Source: an uncultured Clostridia bacterium
GTDB taxonomy: Bacteria; Bacillota; Clostridia; Christensenellales; UBA1242
Assembly (NCBI GenBank): GCA_947384015.1
Contig: CANDFN010000026.1
Location: forward strand, 1 to 12,495
Direction: 5' to 3'
Length of the DNA stretch: 12,495 nt
Of the stretch, positions 1 through 7,531 are shown piece after piece. The notes below the pieces were generated by a model. It did not search any database and was not told the DNA's origin. It worked only from the letters and a program-made list of their open reading frames with translations. How positions within the stretch are numbered: the stretch's first letter is position 1; every line of letters begins with the position of its first letter. Both the position numbers and the translations under genes were made by a program.

Positions 1-1307
1 TAATTGCAAACATACTTGCAAGCATGAAAGGAAATGAAGAAGAAAATATTAAATCTCTTTATAACATATTGCAAGGCAGTTTTTCACTTATAATAGGCAA
101 CAGTGTTGGGGAACTTTACTTATTAAAGCAATTCAGCCCTTTAAATGTTGTTTGTAATGAAAATGGAATTTATATATCAAGTGATATCTCTAGCCTAAAA
201 AGTGGAAAATATTATTCTTTAAAAGATGGCGATGTATTAAAAATTAGCAATAACCAAATTTTTTCAATTACTGATGAAACAATAGAATTTACTAAGTTAG
301 AAACTATAGCAGACAATCTGTCACTAGGTGAATTTAGTCATTATATGATTAAAGAAATTAACGAAACTCCTAAAGCTATATTTAATACTTATAATTATTT
401 AAAAGACAGAAAGTTTGAAAACTTAATCAATCACTATAAAAATATAACTTTATTAGGTTGTGGCACAGCATATCATTCCTGCTTAATAGGAGAGTATCTT
501 TTAAATAAACTAAATAAATTTAATATAAAAACAGCTTTAGCTTCCAACCTTGAAATAAAAAATAAGATTAAGTCAAATCATCTTCATATAATAGTTTCGC
601 AAAGTGGAGAAACTGCCGATTGCATAAAAGCAGCTAAACAGATTAAAGACAATGGTGGAAAAATTCTATTAATAACAAACCAAGACAAAAGTTCGTTATC
701 AAATTTTGCTAATTATACTATTTTAACACAAGCAAAAAAAGAAGTGGCTGTTGCCAGCACAAAAACTTATTGCACGCAAGTGTTTGTGTTTGCATATCTT
801 TATAACAAAATTTTAAACAAAAAATATAGTCTAGATATAGTAAACTTTACAAATAAATTAAACGAATTTTTAACTAACATAAATGTAGAAGATTATGTAG
901 AACAATTAAATAATATTGATAAAGTTATAATGATAGCCAAAGGTGTAGATTATTTAACTCTTATGGAAGCCAGTCTAAAAATAAGGGAAATTAATTATAT
1001 ATATACAATACCAATTATAAGTAGCGAATTAAAGCACGGAACACTTTCTTTAATTGACGAAACTAGCAAAGTTATTGCATTAAACTCTAGTGATAATCCA
1101 AATAATTTATCTTTAGCAATTAATGAAATAAAATCGCGTGGCGGGAATGTTATTGATTTAAGTTTACAATTTATAAATATTGAAGAATGCTACAAACCAA
1201 TTTTTTCAATTATACCTTTTCAGTTATTAACCTATAAACTTGCAATAAGTAAAGGTCTAAACCCAGACATGCCAAGAAATCTTGCAAAAAGTGTTACTGT
1301 AGAGTAG
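1..1307 (+). CDS. glmS: Glutamine--fructose-6-phosphate aminotransferase (isomerizing), 5' end missing
   Basis: GlmS converts fructose-6-P and glutamine to glucosamine-6-P, the first step towards UDP-GlcNAc and peptidoglycan, in the cytoplasm. The frame is open from base 3 (IANILAS before the Met at 24), so that Met is internal. About 434 of some 600 residues are present; the catalytic N-terminal Cys and most of the glutaminase domain lie outside the window. Visible parts are the end of the glutaminase domain (MIKEINETPKAI, about 345-380), the first SIS domain (GCGTAYHS near 455-480, SQSGETAD near 595-620, VASTKTYCTQ near 750-780) and the second SIS domain (LKIREINY near 975-1000, ELKHGT at 1026-1043). 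The C-terminus is the family signature PRNLAKSVTVE. Lys, Glu and His positions of the isomerase site appear conserved. Any glmS ribozyme would lie upstream of the window. It converges on the PBP gene with a 1-bp gap and I see no terminator between them. The family assignment is very secure. Confidence 0.96.
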   Translation, partial: IANILASMKGNEEENIKSLYNILQGSFSLIIGNSVGELYLLKQFSPLNVVCNENGIYISSDISSLKSGKYYSLKDGDVLKISNNQIFSITDETIEFTKLETIADNLSLGEFSHYMIKEINETPKAIFNTYNYLKDRKFENLINHYKNITLLGCGTAYHSCLIGEYLLNKLNKFNIKTALASNLEIKNKIKSNHLHIIVSQSGETADCIKAAKQIKDNGGKILLITNQDKSSLSNFANYTILTQAKKEVAVASTKTYCTQVFVFAYLYNKILNKKYSLDIVNFTNKLNEFLTNINVEDYVEQLNNIDKVIMIAKGVDYLTLMEASLKIREINYIYTIPIISSELKHGTLSLIDETSKVIALNSSDNPNNLSLAINEIKSRGGNVIDLSLQFINIEECYKPIFSIIPFQLLTYKLAISKGLNPDMPRNLAKSVTVE

Positions 1308-1308
1308 T

Positions 1309-3561
1309 TTAAACAAACCAACGTTTTTTGTTTTGCAATACTTCATTATTTAACTGATTTATTAAATAATCTTTTGGACGGATTTTTACACTATCTAATA
1401 AGTTTCCGTTACTGTCTAAAATAAAATACTCAATTTCTTTTTCTTTAAACACTTCACTATCTAAAAACTCTATATTACCAGACTTTTCTTTTATCTCAAA
1501 CAAAACATTTTTGTCCTTTGCGTTTTTATAAATAGTGTAACTGTTGTTTCTATGTGCGTTAAATTGTAAGTTTGCGCCAAACTTATTAACAGTAACAACA
1601 AAATTTAAATCGTTCTTAACATCTAATATTTGAGGTGCATTATCAACCTTAAAATAATCGTAACCAATGTAACGTTCTAAATTAGTTGTTGGGGCAACAA
1701 TACGATGATTGTCTTCTGCTTCTATTAAGTCATATGCAAACTTTTTTATGTTATCTGGCACATTAAATTCTTTAGGTTCATTATCTTCATATAAAGCCTT
1801 TAAGATGCCTTTATTTATTTTTGTTGGTTCTACAGAACTATACATTCCTTGTGGTAAAGTTTTATTAGAAATATCTGCAATCCATGTCAACATTGTGTGC
1901 TCTGTTGTATAGGCGATGCTGAATAAATCTGTATCGTTTCCATCAACACTTGCAGTGCCTGTTTTGCTTGCAACGGGTAGAGTTGTGTCTAAGCGTTTTC
2001 CTGTTCCTGTTTTGCTTGCTTCTAATAACATATCAGTAACTAAATAACAATCGCCTTCATCAAATACTCGCTCGCTAAAATCTTGATACTGATAAACAGT
2101 GTTGCCATTAGCATCATAAATTTTATCTACAAAACTTATTGCATGATTAGACCCTCCATTTGCAAGAATGGAATACGCTACGGCTAAATCAGTTAATTTA
2201 ACACCTTGATTGACAGACCCTAATGCTAATGCTAAATTAGCATCTTTATTTGTTGTGTTTATTCCAAAACCAGTAAGAGTTTCTTGTGATTTGTTTATAC
2301 CAACACTGTCTAGTAATTTCACTGACGGAATGTTATAAGAATTTATTAAAGCCTCTTTAACAGTAATGTAGCCATGAAATAATTTGTCCGCATTTTGTGG
2401 GGCAAATCCGTTATAATCTATTTTTTCATCTAAAATTTGACTTGCTGGTGAGCAAATATTGTTCTTAATACAAGGGAAATAAACAGCAAGGGGTTTTAAG
2501 GTAGATGCGGGTTGTCTACGCATATTATGTAAGTTATAGTTAGTGTTTGCATAATAACTTTTTACTTTACCCTTGTTGTCTAAAATTAATGATATGCTAT
2601 CCAAATCAACAGCATGTTTATCTTCGCTATTTGCAATAATTTCATCATTTGCTTGCTTTACTTTTTTTTGCAACTTGTCATCTTTAAAAGTAACAATAGA
2701 GTAGCCTCTGTTTATTAATTCTCGTTCTGTTAAATTTAGCAAACTGCATGCTTCATATATTGCTTCTTTTTCGTAGCTAAAATCTAGTTGGTTTTTTTCC
2801 GCAACATCAATGCCTAAATTTATAACAGATAGATATTCGTCTTCTGTTATATGCTTTTGTTTATATTGAGCAAGTGCTACTACATTTTTTCTTTCTATGC
2901 ATTTTTCTAAATTATTAATGGGCGAGTAGGCAGCTGGAGATTTTATTAATCCAGCCAAACAACATGCTTCGTTTAATGTTAAGTCTTGTGCTGATTTATT
3001 AAAATATGTTAGCGAAGCGTTTTGAATGCCATACGCATTAGAACCAAAATAGATTGTATTTAAATACATTTCTAAAATCTCTTTTTTGCTATACTTCTTT
3101 TCCATTTTCATAGCCAGAACAACTTCTTCAATTTTGCGAGAATAACTCTTTTTGTTATTTAGAAGTGCGTTCTTTATAAGTTGCTGACTGATTGTTGATG
3201 CGCCTTGTGCTTTAGACCCAGATTTGATGTTAATTATGCCTGCCTTAAAAATTCTTTTAATGTCATAACCGTTATGTCTAAAAAAACGTTTATCTTCAGT
3301 ATCAACAAAAGCATTAACAACATATTCTGGTAAATCGTCAATACTAACAATAGATCGGCTTGTGTTATACATTGTAGAATCTGTTCCAGTTGCAGAGTAT
3401 ACTTTAATACCATTATTAACTTGTGTAAGCATATTTGTGTCCAGCTGATATTTGTTATAAATTATTGTAACTGCGATGCCACAACTTACAAAAAAACTTA
3501 GTATAATAATACTTAAAATTAACAAAATGCGTTTAGTTATTTTATGTTTATTTTTTGTCAT
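1309..3561 (-). CDS. Class A penicillin-binding protein (peptidoglycan glycosyltransferase / DD-transpeptidase)
   Basis: This is a bifunctional wall enzyme that polymerises lipid II and cross-links stem peptides outside the membrane. With the ATG at 3561 it is 750 residues; a TTG one codon upstream is the only other nearby start. Residues about 10-35 form a signal anchor after a lysine-rich N-terminus. The GT51 domain follows: TEDKRFFRHNG with catalytic Glu89, GASTISQQL near 120-128 and KEILEMYLN near 160-168. The transpeptidase has all three motifs: STLK (Ser353/Lys356), SYN (408-410) and KTGT (533-536). After about residue 620 there is a tail of some 130 residues, predicted beta-rich and possibly Fn3-like (inferred). 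No Shine-Dalgarno site precedes the start. It is divergent from miaB and convergent with glmS, which supplies amino sugar for the same polymer. The class is certain; the paralogue (PBP1a, PBP1b or other) cannot be decided from the sequence. Confidence 0.95.
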   Translation of the reverse strand: MTKNKHKITKRILLILSIIILSFFVSCGIAVTIIYNKYQLDTNMLTQVNNGIKVYSATGTDSTMYNTSRSIVSIDDLPEYVVNAFVDTEDKRFFRHNGYDIKRIFKAGIINIKSGSKAQGASTISQQLIKNALLNNKKSYSRKIEEVVLAMKMEKKYSKKEILEMYLNTIYFGSNAYGIQNASLTYFNKSAQDLTLNEACCLAGLIKSPAAYSPINNLEKCIERKNVVALAQYKQKHITEDEYLSVINLGIDVAEKNQLDFSYEKEAIYEACSLLNLTERELINRGYSIVTFKDDKLQKKVKQANDEIIANSEDKHAVDLDSISLILDNKGKVKSYYANTNYNLHNMRRQPASTLKPLAVYFPCIKNNICSPASQILDEKIDYNGFAPQNADKLFHGYITVKEALINSYNIPSVKLLDSVGINKSQETLTGFGINTTNKDANLALALGSVNQGVKLTDLAVAYSILANGGSNHAISFVDKIYDANGNTVYQYQDFSERVFDEGDCYLVTDMLLEASKTGTGKRLDTTLPVASKTGTASVDGNDTDLFSIAYTTEHTMLTWIADISNKTLPQGMYSSVEPTKINKGILKALYEDNEPKEFNVPDNIKKFAYDLIEAEDNHRIVAPTTNLERYIGYDYFKVDNAPQILDVKNDLNFVVTVNKFGANLQFNAHRNNSYTIYKNAKDKNVLFEIKEKSGNIEFLDSEVFKEKEIEYFILDSNGNLLDSVKIRPKDYLINQLNNEVLQNKKRWFV

Positions 3562-3567
3562 CAACTT

Positions 3568-3607
3568 AGTATAACCAAATAATAAAAAATTAAATTAAAA
3601 GACGCAA
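3568..3607 (-). promoter_or_regulatory. Candidate promoter(s) of the PBP gene
   Basis: Two overlapping options can be read on the minus strand. Option A is TTGCGT (3607-3602), 17 bp, then TATTAT (3584-3579), which would give an 11-nt leader. Option B is TATACT (3573-3568) ending 6 nt before the ATG with a poor -35, which would give a leaderless message. In either case the leader is too short for a normal Shine-Dalgarno site and none is seen. The region is very AT-rich, so chance -10-like hexamers are common. Confidence 0.4.
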
Positions 3608-3613
3608 ATTTAG

Positions 3614-3642
3614 TTGAAAAATAGCAAATATTATATTATAAT
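3614..3642 (+). promoter_or_regulatory. Sigma-A promoter of the miaB-mutS-mutL-miaA-ynbB operon
   Basis: TTGAAA at 3614-3619 and a perfect TATAAT at 3637-3642 are separated by exactly 17 bp. The last base of the -10 element is 7 nt from the A of the miaB ATG (3649), the usual distance to +1, so the predicted transcript starts at or very near the start codon. No Shine-Dalgarno sequence lies between. The five genes downstream are packed with gaps of 9 bp or less, so this is probably the main promoter of all five. Confidence 0.75.
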
Positions 3643-3648
3643 TGTATT

Positions 3649-4986
3649 ATGAATAATTTTGTAGGTAGATTTTATCATATAACAACTTATGGTTGCCAGA
3701 TGAATGTTCATGAGTCTGAAAAAATCCGTGCAGCATTACAATCTTTAGGTATGTTAGAGACCAATGATGTTAACCTTGCTAAGGTTATAGTTTTTAATAC
3801 TTGTTGCGTGCGAGAAGGTGCAGAAGATAGGGCATATAACAATATTGTAACTTTGCAATCTATAAAAAAAGAAGACCCTGGAAAAATAATTGCAATTTGT
3901 GGCTGTATGCCTCAACAAAAAAAGGGTAAATATAATTTGGCAGAAAAATTACCTTTTGTAGACATCATTATTGGCACACATAACATTAATCAGTTGGCAC
4001 AATACGTAAAAGATTATGCTAAAACCAAACGTCGTGTAATTGAAATTGTAGATAAACCAAAAGGCAAAATGGATTTTAACACTCCTGTAAGGGATGACCA
4101 TATAAACGCTTATGTTAACATTATTTATGGCTGTGATAAATATTGCACATATTGTATTGTTCCATATGTTAGAGGTAGAGAAACAAGTAGACCACCAAAA
4201 GAGATTTATGAAGAAGTAAAAGACCTTGTTCAAAATCAAGGCTATAAATATATAACATTGCTTGGACAAAATGTAAATTCTTATGGTAAAGATTTGGTAG
4301 ACACAATGTCGTTTAGTGAACTGCTTTCTTTCCTATGCACAATTGAAGGAGACTTTAAAATTAAGTTTATGACCTCTCATCCAATGGATTTAGGAGATGA
4401 CTTAATTAAAGTTATGAAAAATGAATACAAAGTAGCAAAAACCCTTCATTTACCAGTTCAGTCTGGCAGTGATAAAGTTTTACAAAAAATGAACAGGCAT
4501 TATAACATAAAGCACTATAAGTCTATAATTCGCAAAGCAAGAAAAGCTATGCCCACAATAAGCCTTTCTACCGACATAATTGTAGGCTTCCCTGGGGAAG
4601 ATGAAAAAGACTTCAATCAAACACTTAAACTATTAAAAAAGGTTAAGTATGACCAAGTATTTGCATTCTCATACTCTAAGCGTTCTGGCACACCAGCAAC
4701 CGAATTTGATGGGCAAATAGAAGAAAAGGAAAAGAATTTAAGGCTAAACAAACTTTTACGTTTGCAAAAAATAATTCAACAAGACAACTTAAAGAAATAT
4801 TTTAAACAAACTTACGATTGCTTAATTCAACAAATAAATGGGGTGGCAGTTGGAATAACTGACGGCGGTAAAGAAATTTACATCCCTGGCTATAAATATT
4901 TTAACCAAAATTATTTTGCACCAGTTCAAGTTGAAGGGGTTAGAAATCATAAATTATCTGGAGTGATTAATGACAGAAAAAGATAA
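3649..4986 (+). CDS. miaB: tRNA-2-methylthio-N6-dimethylallyladenosine synthase (MiaB)
   Basis: MiaB is a radical-SAM methylthiotransferase that turns i6A37 into ms2i6A37 in tRNAs reading codons that start with U. At 445 residues it has the usual length and all three domains. The N-terminal UPF0004 domain has cluster cysteines in TYGCQMN (Cys16), NTCC (Cys52/53) and CGC (Cys86). The radical-SAM domain has CDKYCTYC (Cys162, Cys166, Cys169). A C-terminal TRAM domain starts near residue 380. The ATG at 3649 is the only plausible start: an in-frame TAG lies at 3622-3624, and the first conserved motif begins only a dozen residues into the protein. There is no ribosome-binding site, and the promoter places +1 on this ATG, so the message may be leaderless. 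Its 3' end overlaps mutS by 17 bp. Its partner enzyme MiaA, which makes the i6A substrate, is encoded three genes downstream. TYGCQMN and the lack of threonylcarbamoyl-adenosine-type features favour MiaB over MtaB or RimO. Confidence 0.96.
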   Translation: MNNFVGRFYHITTYGCQMNVHESEKIRAALQSLGMLETNDVNLAKVIVFNTCCVREGAEDRAYNNIVTLQSIKKEDPGKIIAICGCMPQQKKGKYNLAEKLPFVDIIIGTHNINQLAQYVKDYAKTKRRVIEIVDKPKGKMDFNTPVRDDHINAYVNIIYGCDKYCTYCIVPYVRGRETSRPPKEIYEEVKDLVQNQGYKYITLLGQNVNSYGKDLVDTMSFSELLSFLCTIEGDFKIKFMTSHPMDLGDDLIKVMKNEYKVAKTLHLPVQSGSDKVLQKMNRHYNIKHYKSIIRKARKAMPTISLSTDIIVGFPGEDEKDFNQTLKLLKKVKYDQVFAFSYSKRSGTPATEFDGQIEEKEKNLRLNKLLRLQKIIQQDNLKKYFKQTYDCLIQQINGVAVGITDGGKEIYIPGYKYFNQNYFAPVQVEGVRNHKLSGVINDRKR

Positions 4987-7522
4987 AAAGCCTTCACCAA
5001 TGGTGAGGCACTATTTACAAATGAAAGAACAATACCCAGACTGCATATTATTTTACCGTTTGGGTGATTTTTACGAGATGTTTTATGACGATGCCCGTAT
5101 TGTTAGTAAGGAACTAGACCTAATTTTAACAGGTAAAGATTGTGGGCTAGAAGAACGTGCTCCAATGTGTGGTATTCCTTTCCATGCATACGAAGGTTAT
5201 GCCCAAAAATTAATAGAAAAAGGCTATAAGGTTGCAATATGCGAGCAATTAACCGAACCAAAAGCTGGAAAGCTTGTAGAACGAGATGTTGTTCGTATTA
5301 TAACACCTGGAACCGTTATAGATACCTCTATGTTAAATGAGGCTTGTAATACATATATAATGTGTGTGTATAAATATAAAGACACAATATCTTATGCCTA
5401 CAGTGATATATCTACAGGAGAAATAAATATTGGTTTATATGAAGGTGATAATTATATAAACTATCTTAACGACCAAATTGTCCGTGTAATGCCTAGTGAA
5501 ATTATTTGCAACCAAGAGGCAAAAGATATAAGTTCTCAATTACCATGCTTGGCTACAAATAAATATAAATTTAACACCTTTTATGAATGGGCTTTTAGTT
5601 ACGTAAATGCTGAAAAAGTTGTTTTAAAGCAGTATAACTTAAACAGTTTAAAAGGGTTTGATTTTGATATTAAACCTGCTGTTATTTCTGTTGGTGCAAT
5701 GCTGGCATATTTTAAAGATACTCAAAAAAGAGAATTAAAGCATCTTAAGCTTCCAAAAATAATAAAAGACGACCAATTTATGTATATAGATACAAACACT
5801 CGCCGTAACTTAGAAATAGAAGCAACTATGCATGACGGCACAAAACATGGAAGTTTACTTTGGGTGTTAGATAACACACGCACAAGTGGAGGTTCTCGTT
5901 TGCTTCGTAATTGGGTTAGACAACCACTTCAAAACCTTAATCTAATTAACGAAAGATTAGAGCTTGTAGAAATAATTTATAGCAATCCTATTTTACGCGC
6001 AAATTTAAAAGATTTACTGTCTAATGTTCAAGATATTGAACGTTTAGTAGGAAGAATCTCTTATGGCAATATCATGCCAAAAGGATGTTTGGCGCTTGCA
6101 AGTTCGCTAGCGCAAACACCAAAAATAAAAGAAGTCCTTTTAGCCACAAAAAACCCTAAATTAACCAATATAGCAAATGAATTAGTAGACACAACAGAAA
6201 TAGTTCTGCTTATAAACAACATTATATCAGAAAATGCACCGGCGTTATTAAAAGATGGTGGCTATATAAAGGAAGGGTTTAATCCGTCTCTTGATAAATT
6301 GCGTAACATGAAAAAAGATGCTGAAAACTATATATTACAAATCCAAGCGCGTGAACGTGAAGAAACTGGTATAAAAAATCTAAAAATAGGTTACAACCGC
6401 GTTTTTGGCTATTATATAGAAGTAAACAAACAGTTCCAAGAAAAAGTGCCTTTTACATATATTCGTAAACAAACCATTTCTAATAACGAAAGGTATATTA
6501 CAGAAGAACTTAAAAACTTTGAAGAAGAAGTTTTAACTAGTCATGAAAAAGCTTTAAAATTAGAAGAAGAAATTTTTACGCAATTAAAAGAACAATTATT
6601 AGCGAATGCAGAAATAATGCAAAATATTGCCAACGCTTTAGCAAAAATAGATTGTTATTATTCTTTAGCAACTGTTGCAGTAGAAAATGGCTATACAAAA
6701 CCAAATATTAGCAACAATAAAGAAATAAATATAGTAGGCGGAAGACATCCTGTTGTAGAAAAAATGCTTAGAAATGAAGACTTTATTTCTAACGATTGTT
6801 TACTTAACGATAATGAACAGCGAACAATTGTCCTAACAGGCCCAAACATGGCTGGTAAATCAACTTTTATGCGTCAAGTTGCACTTATCACATACATGGC
6901 TCATATTGGTAGTTTTGTTCCGGCAGAATCTGCTAATATATGCTTGGTAGACCGCATATTTACACGTATTGGTGCTAGTGATGATTTAGCAGTTGGTCAA
7001 TCTACCTTTATGGTAGAAATGATAGAAGTTGCAAACATATTACATTTTGCAACAAACAATAGCTTAATTATTTTAGATGAAGTGGGGCGCGGAACATCTA
7101 CTTTTGACGGTTTATCAATAGCCTGGTCTGTAATTGAATATTTATCTAAAAACCTTAATGCAAAAACACTGTTTGCCACACATTATCACGAATTGATGCA
7201 ATTAGAAGGTATGTATGAAGGCGTTAAAAACTTTTGCATATCTATTAAAGAAATTGGTGGTAAACTGGTTTTCTTGCGCAAAATTATGCGCGGTAGTGCC
7301 ACAAAAAGTTATGGTATAGAAGTTGCAAGCTTGGCTGGTTTACCAGAGGGAATTATTAATAGAGCAAAAGAACTAATTACCGATTTTGAAAAAGAAAAAA
7401 TAGTTAACACAACGCAAAAAGATAACGAACTTATTGATATTTTAAAAGGCATAGACATTAATAAACTTTCACCACTTGTTGCATTTGACACATTATCACA
7501 TTTAATAGATTTAGTAAAATAG
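4970..7522 (+). CDS. mutS: DNA mismatch repair protein MutS
   Basis: MutS recognises mismatches and small loops and, with ATP, recruits MutL. The protein has 850 residues, normal for MutS1. The mismatch-reading motif is GDFYEMF (Phe34, Glu36). Connector, core/lever (roughly residues 260-570) and clamp regions follow. The ATPase domain has Walker A TGPNMAGKST (623-632, Lys630), the Walker B residues DE (Asp703, Glu704) followed by GRGTSTFDG, and the conserved ATHYHEL and KSYGIEVA stretches. The start at 4970 lies inside the end of miaB and has GGAG at 4960-4963, 6 nt upstream, so translation is probably coupled. The C-terminal tail keeps the short helical domain (KLSPLVAFDTL), but I see no QLSLF-like sliding-clamp motif before it, which most bacterial MutS proteins have. 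mutL follows after 9 bp. Confidence 0.97.
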   Translation: MTEKDKKPSPMVRHYLQMKEQYPDCILFYRLGDFYEMFYDDARIVSKELDLILTGKDCGLEERAPMCGIPFHAYEGYAQKLIEKGYKVAICEQLTEPKAGKLVERDVVRIITPGTVIDTSMLNEACNTYIMCVYKYKDTISYAYSDISTGEINIGLYEGDNYINYLNDQIVRVMPSEIICNQEAKDISSQLPCLATNKYKFNTFYEWAFSYVNAEKVVLKQYNLNSLKGFDFDIKPAVISVGAMLAYFKDTQKRELKHLKLPKIIKDDQFMYIDTNTRRNLEIEATMHDGTKHGSLLWVLDNTRTSGGSRLLRNWVRQPLQNLNLINERLELVEIIYSNPILRANLKDLLSNVQDIERLVGRISYGNIMPKGCLALASSLAQTPKIKEVLLATKNPKLTNIANELVDTTEIVLLINNIISENAPALLKDGGYIKEGFNPSLDKLRNMKKDAENYILQIQAREREETGIKNLKIGYNRVFGYYIEVNKQFQEKVPFTYIRKQTISNNERYITEELKNFEEEVLTSHEKALKLEEEIFTQLKEQLLANAEIMQNIANALAKIDCYYSLATVAVENGYTKPNISNNKEINIVGGRHPVVEKMLRNEDFISNDCLLNDNEQRTIVLTGPNMAGKSTFMRQVALITYMAHIGSFVPAESANICLVDRIFTRIGASDDLAVGQSTFMVEMIEVANILHFATNNSLIILDEVGRGTSTFDGLSIAWSVIEYLSKNLNAKTLFATHYHELMQLEGMYEGVKNFCISIKEIGGKLVFLRKIMRGSATKSYGIEVASLAGLPEGIINRAKELITDFEKEKIVNTTQKDNELIDILKGIDINKLSPLVAFDTLSHLIDLVK

Positions 7523-7531
7523 GAGTAAATT

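Noticed and set aside
24..26. ATG at 24 as the glmS start
   Set aside because: The frame stays open to the window edge and the residues before it (IANILAS) match the GlmS glutaminase domain, so this Met is internal.
1709..1912. 67-codon frame inside the PBP gene on the opposite strand
   Set aside because: It is a shadow of a well-supported gene. The same applies to the opposite-strand frames within miaB, mutS, mutL, miaA and ynbB.
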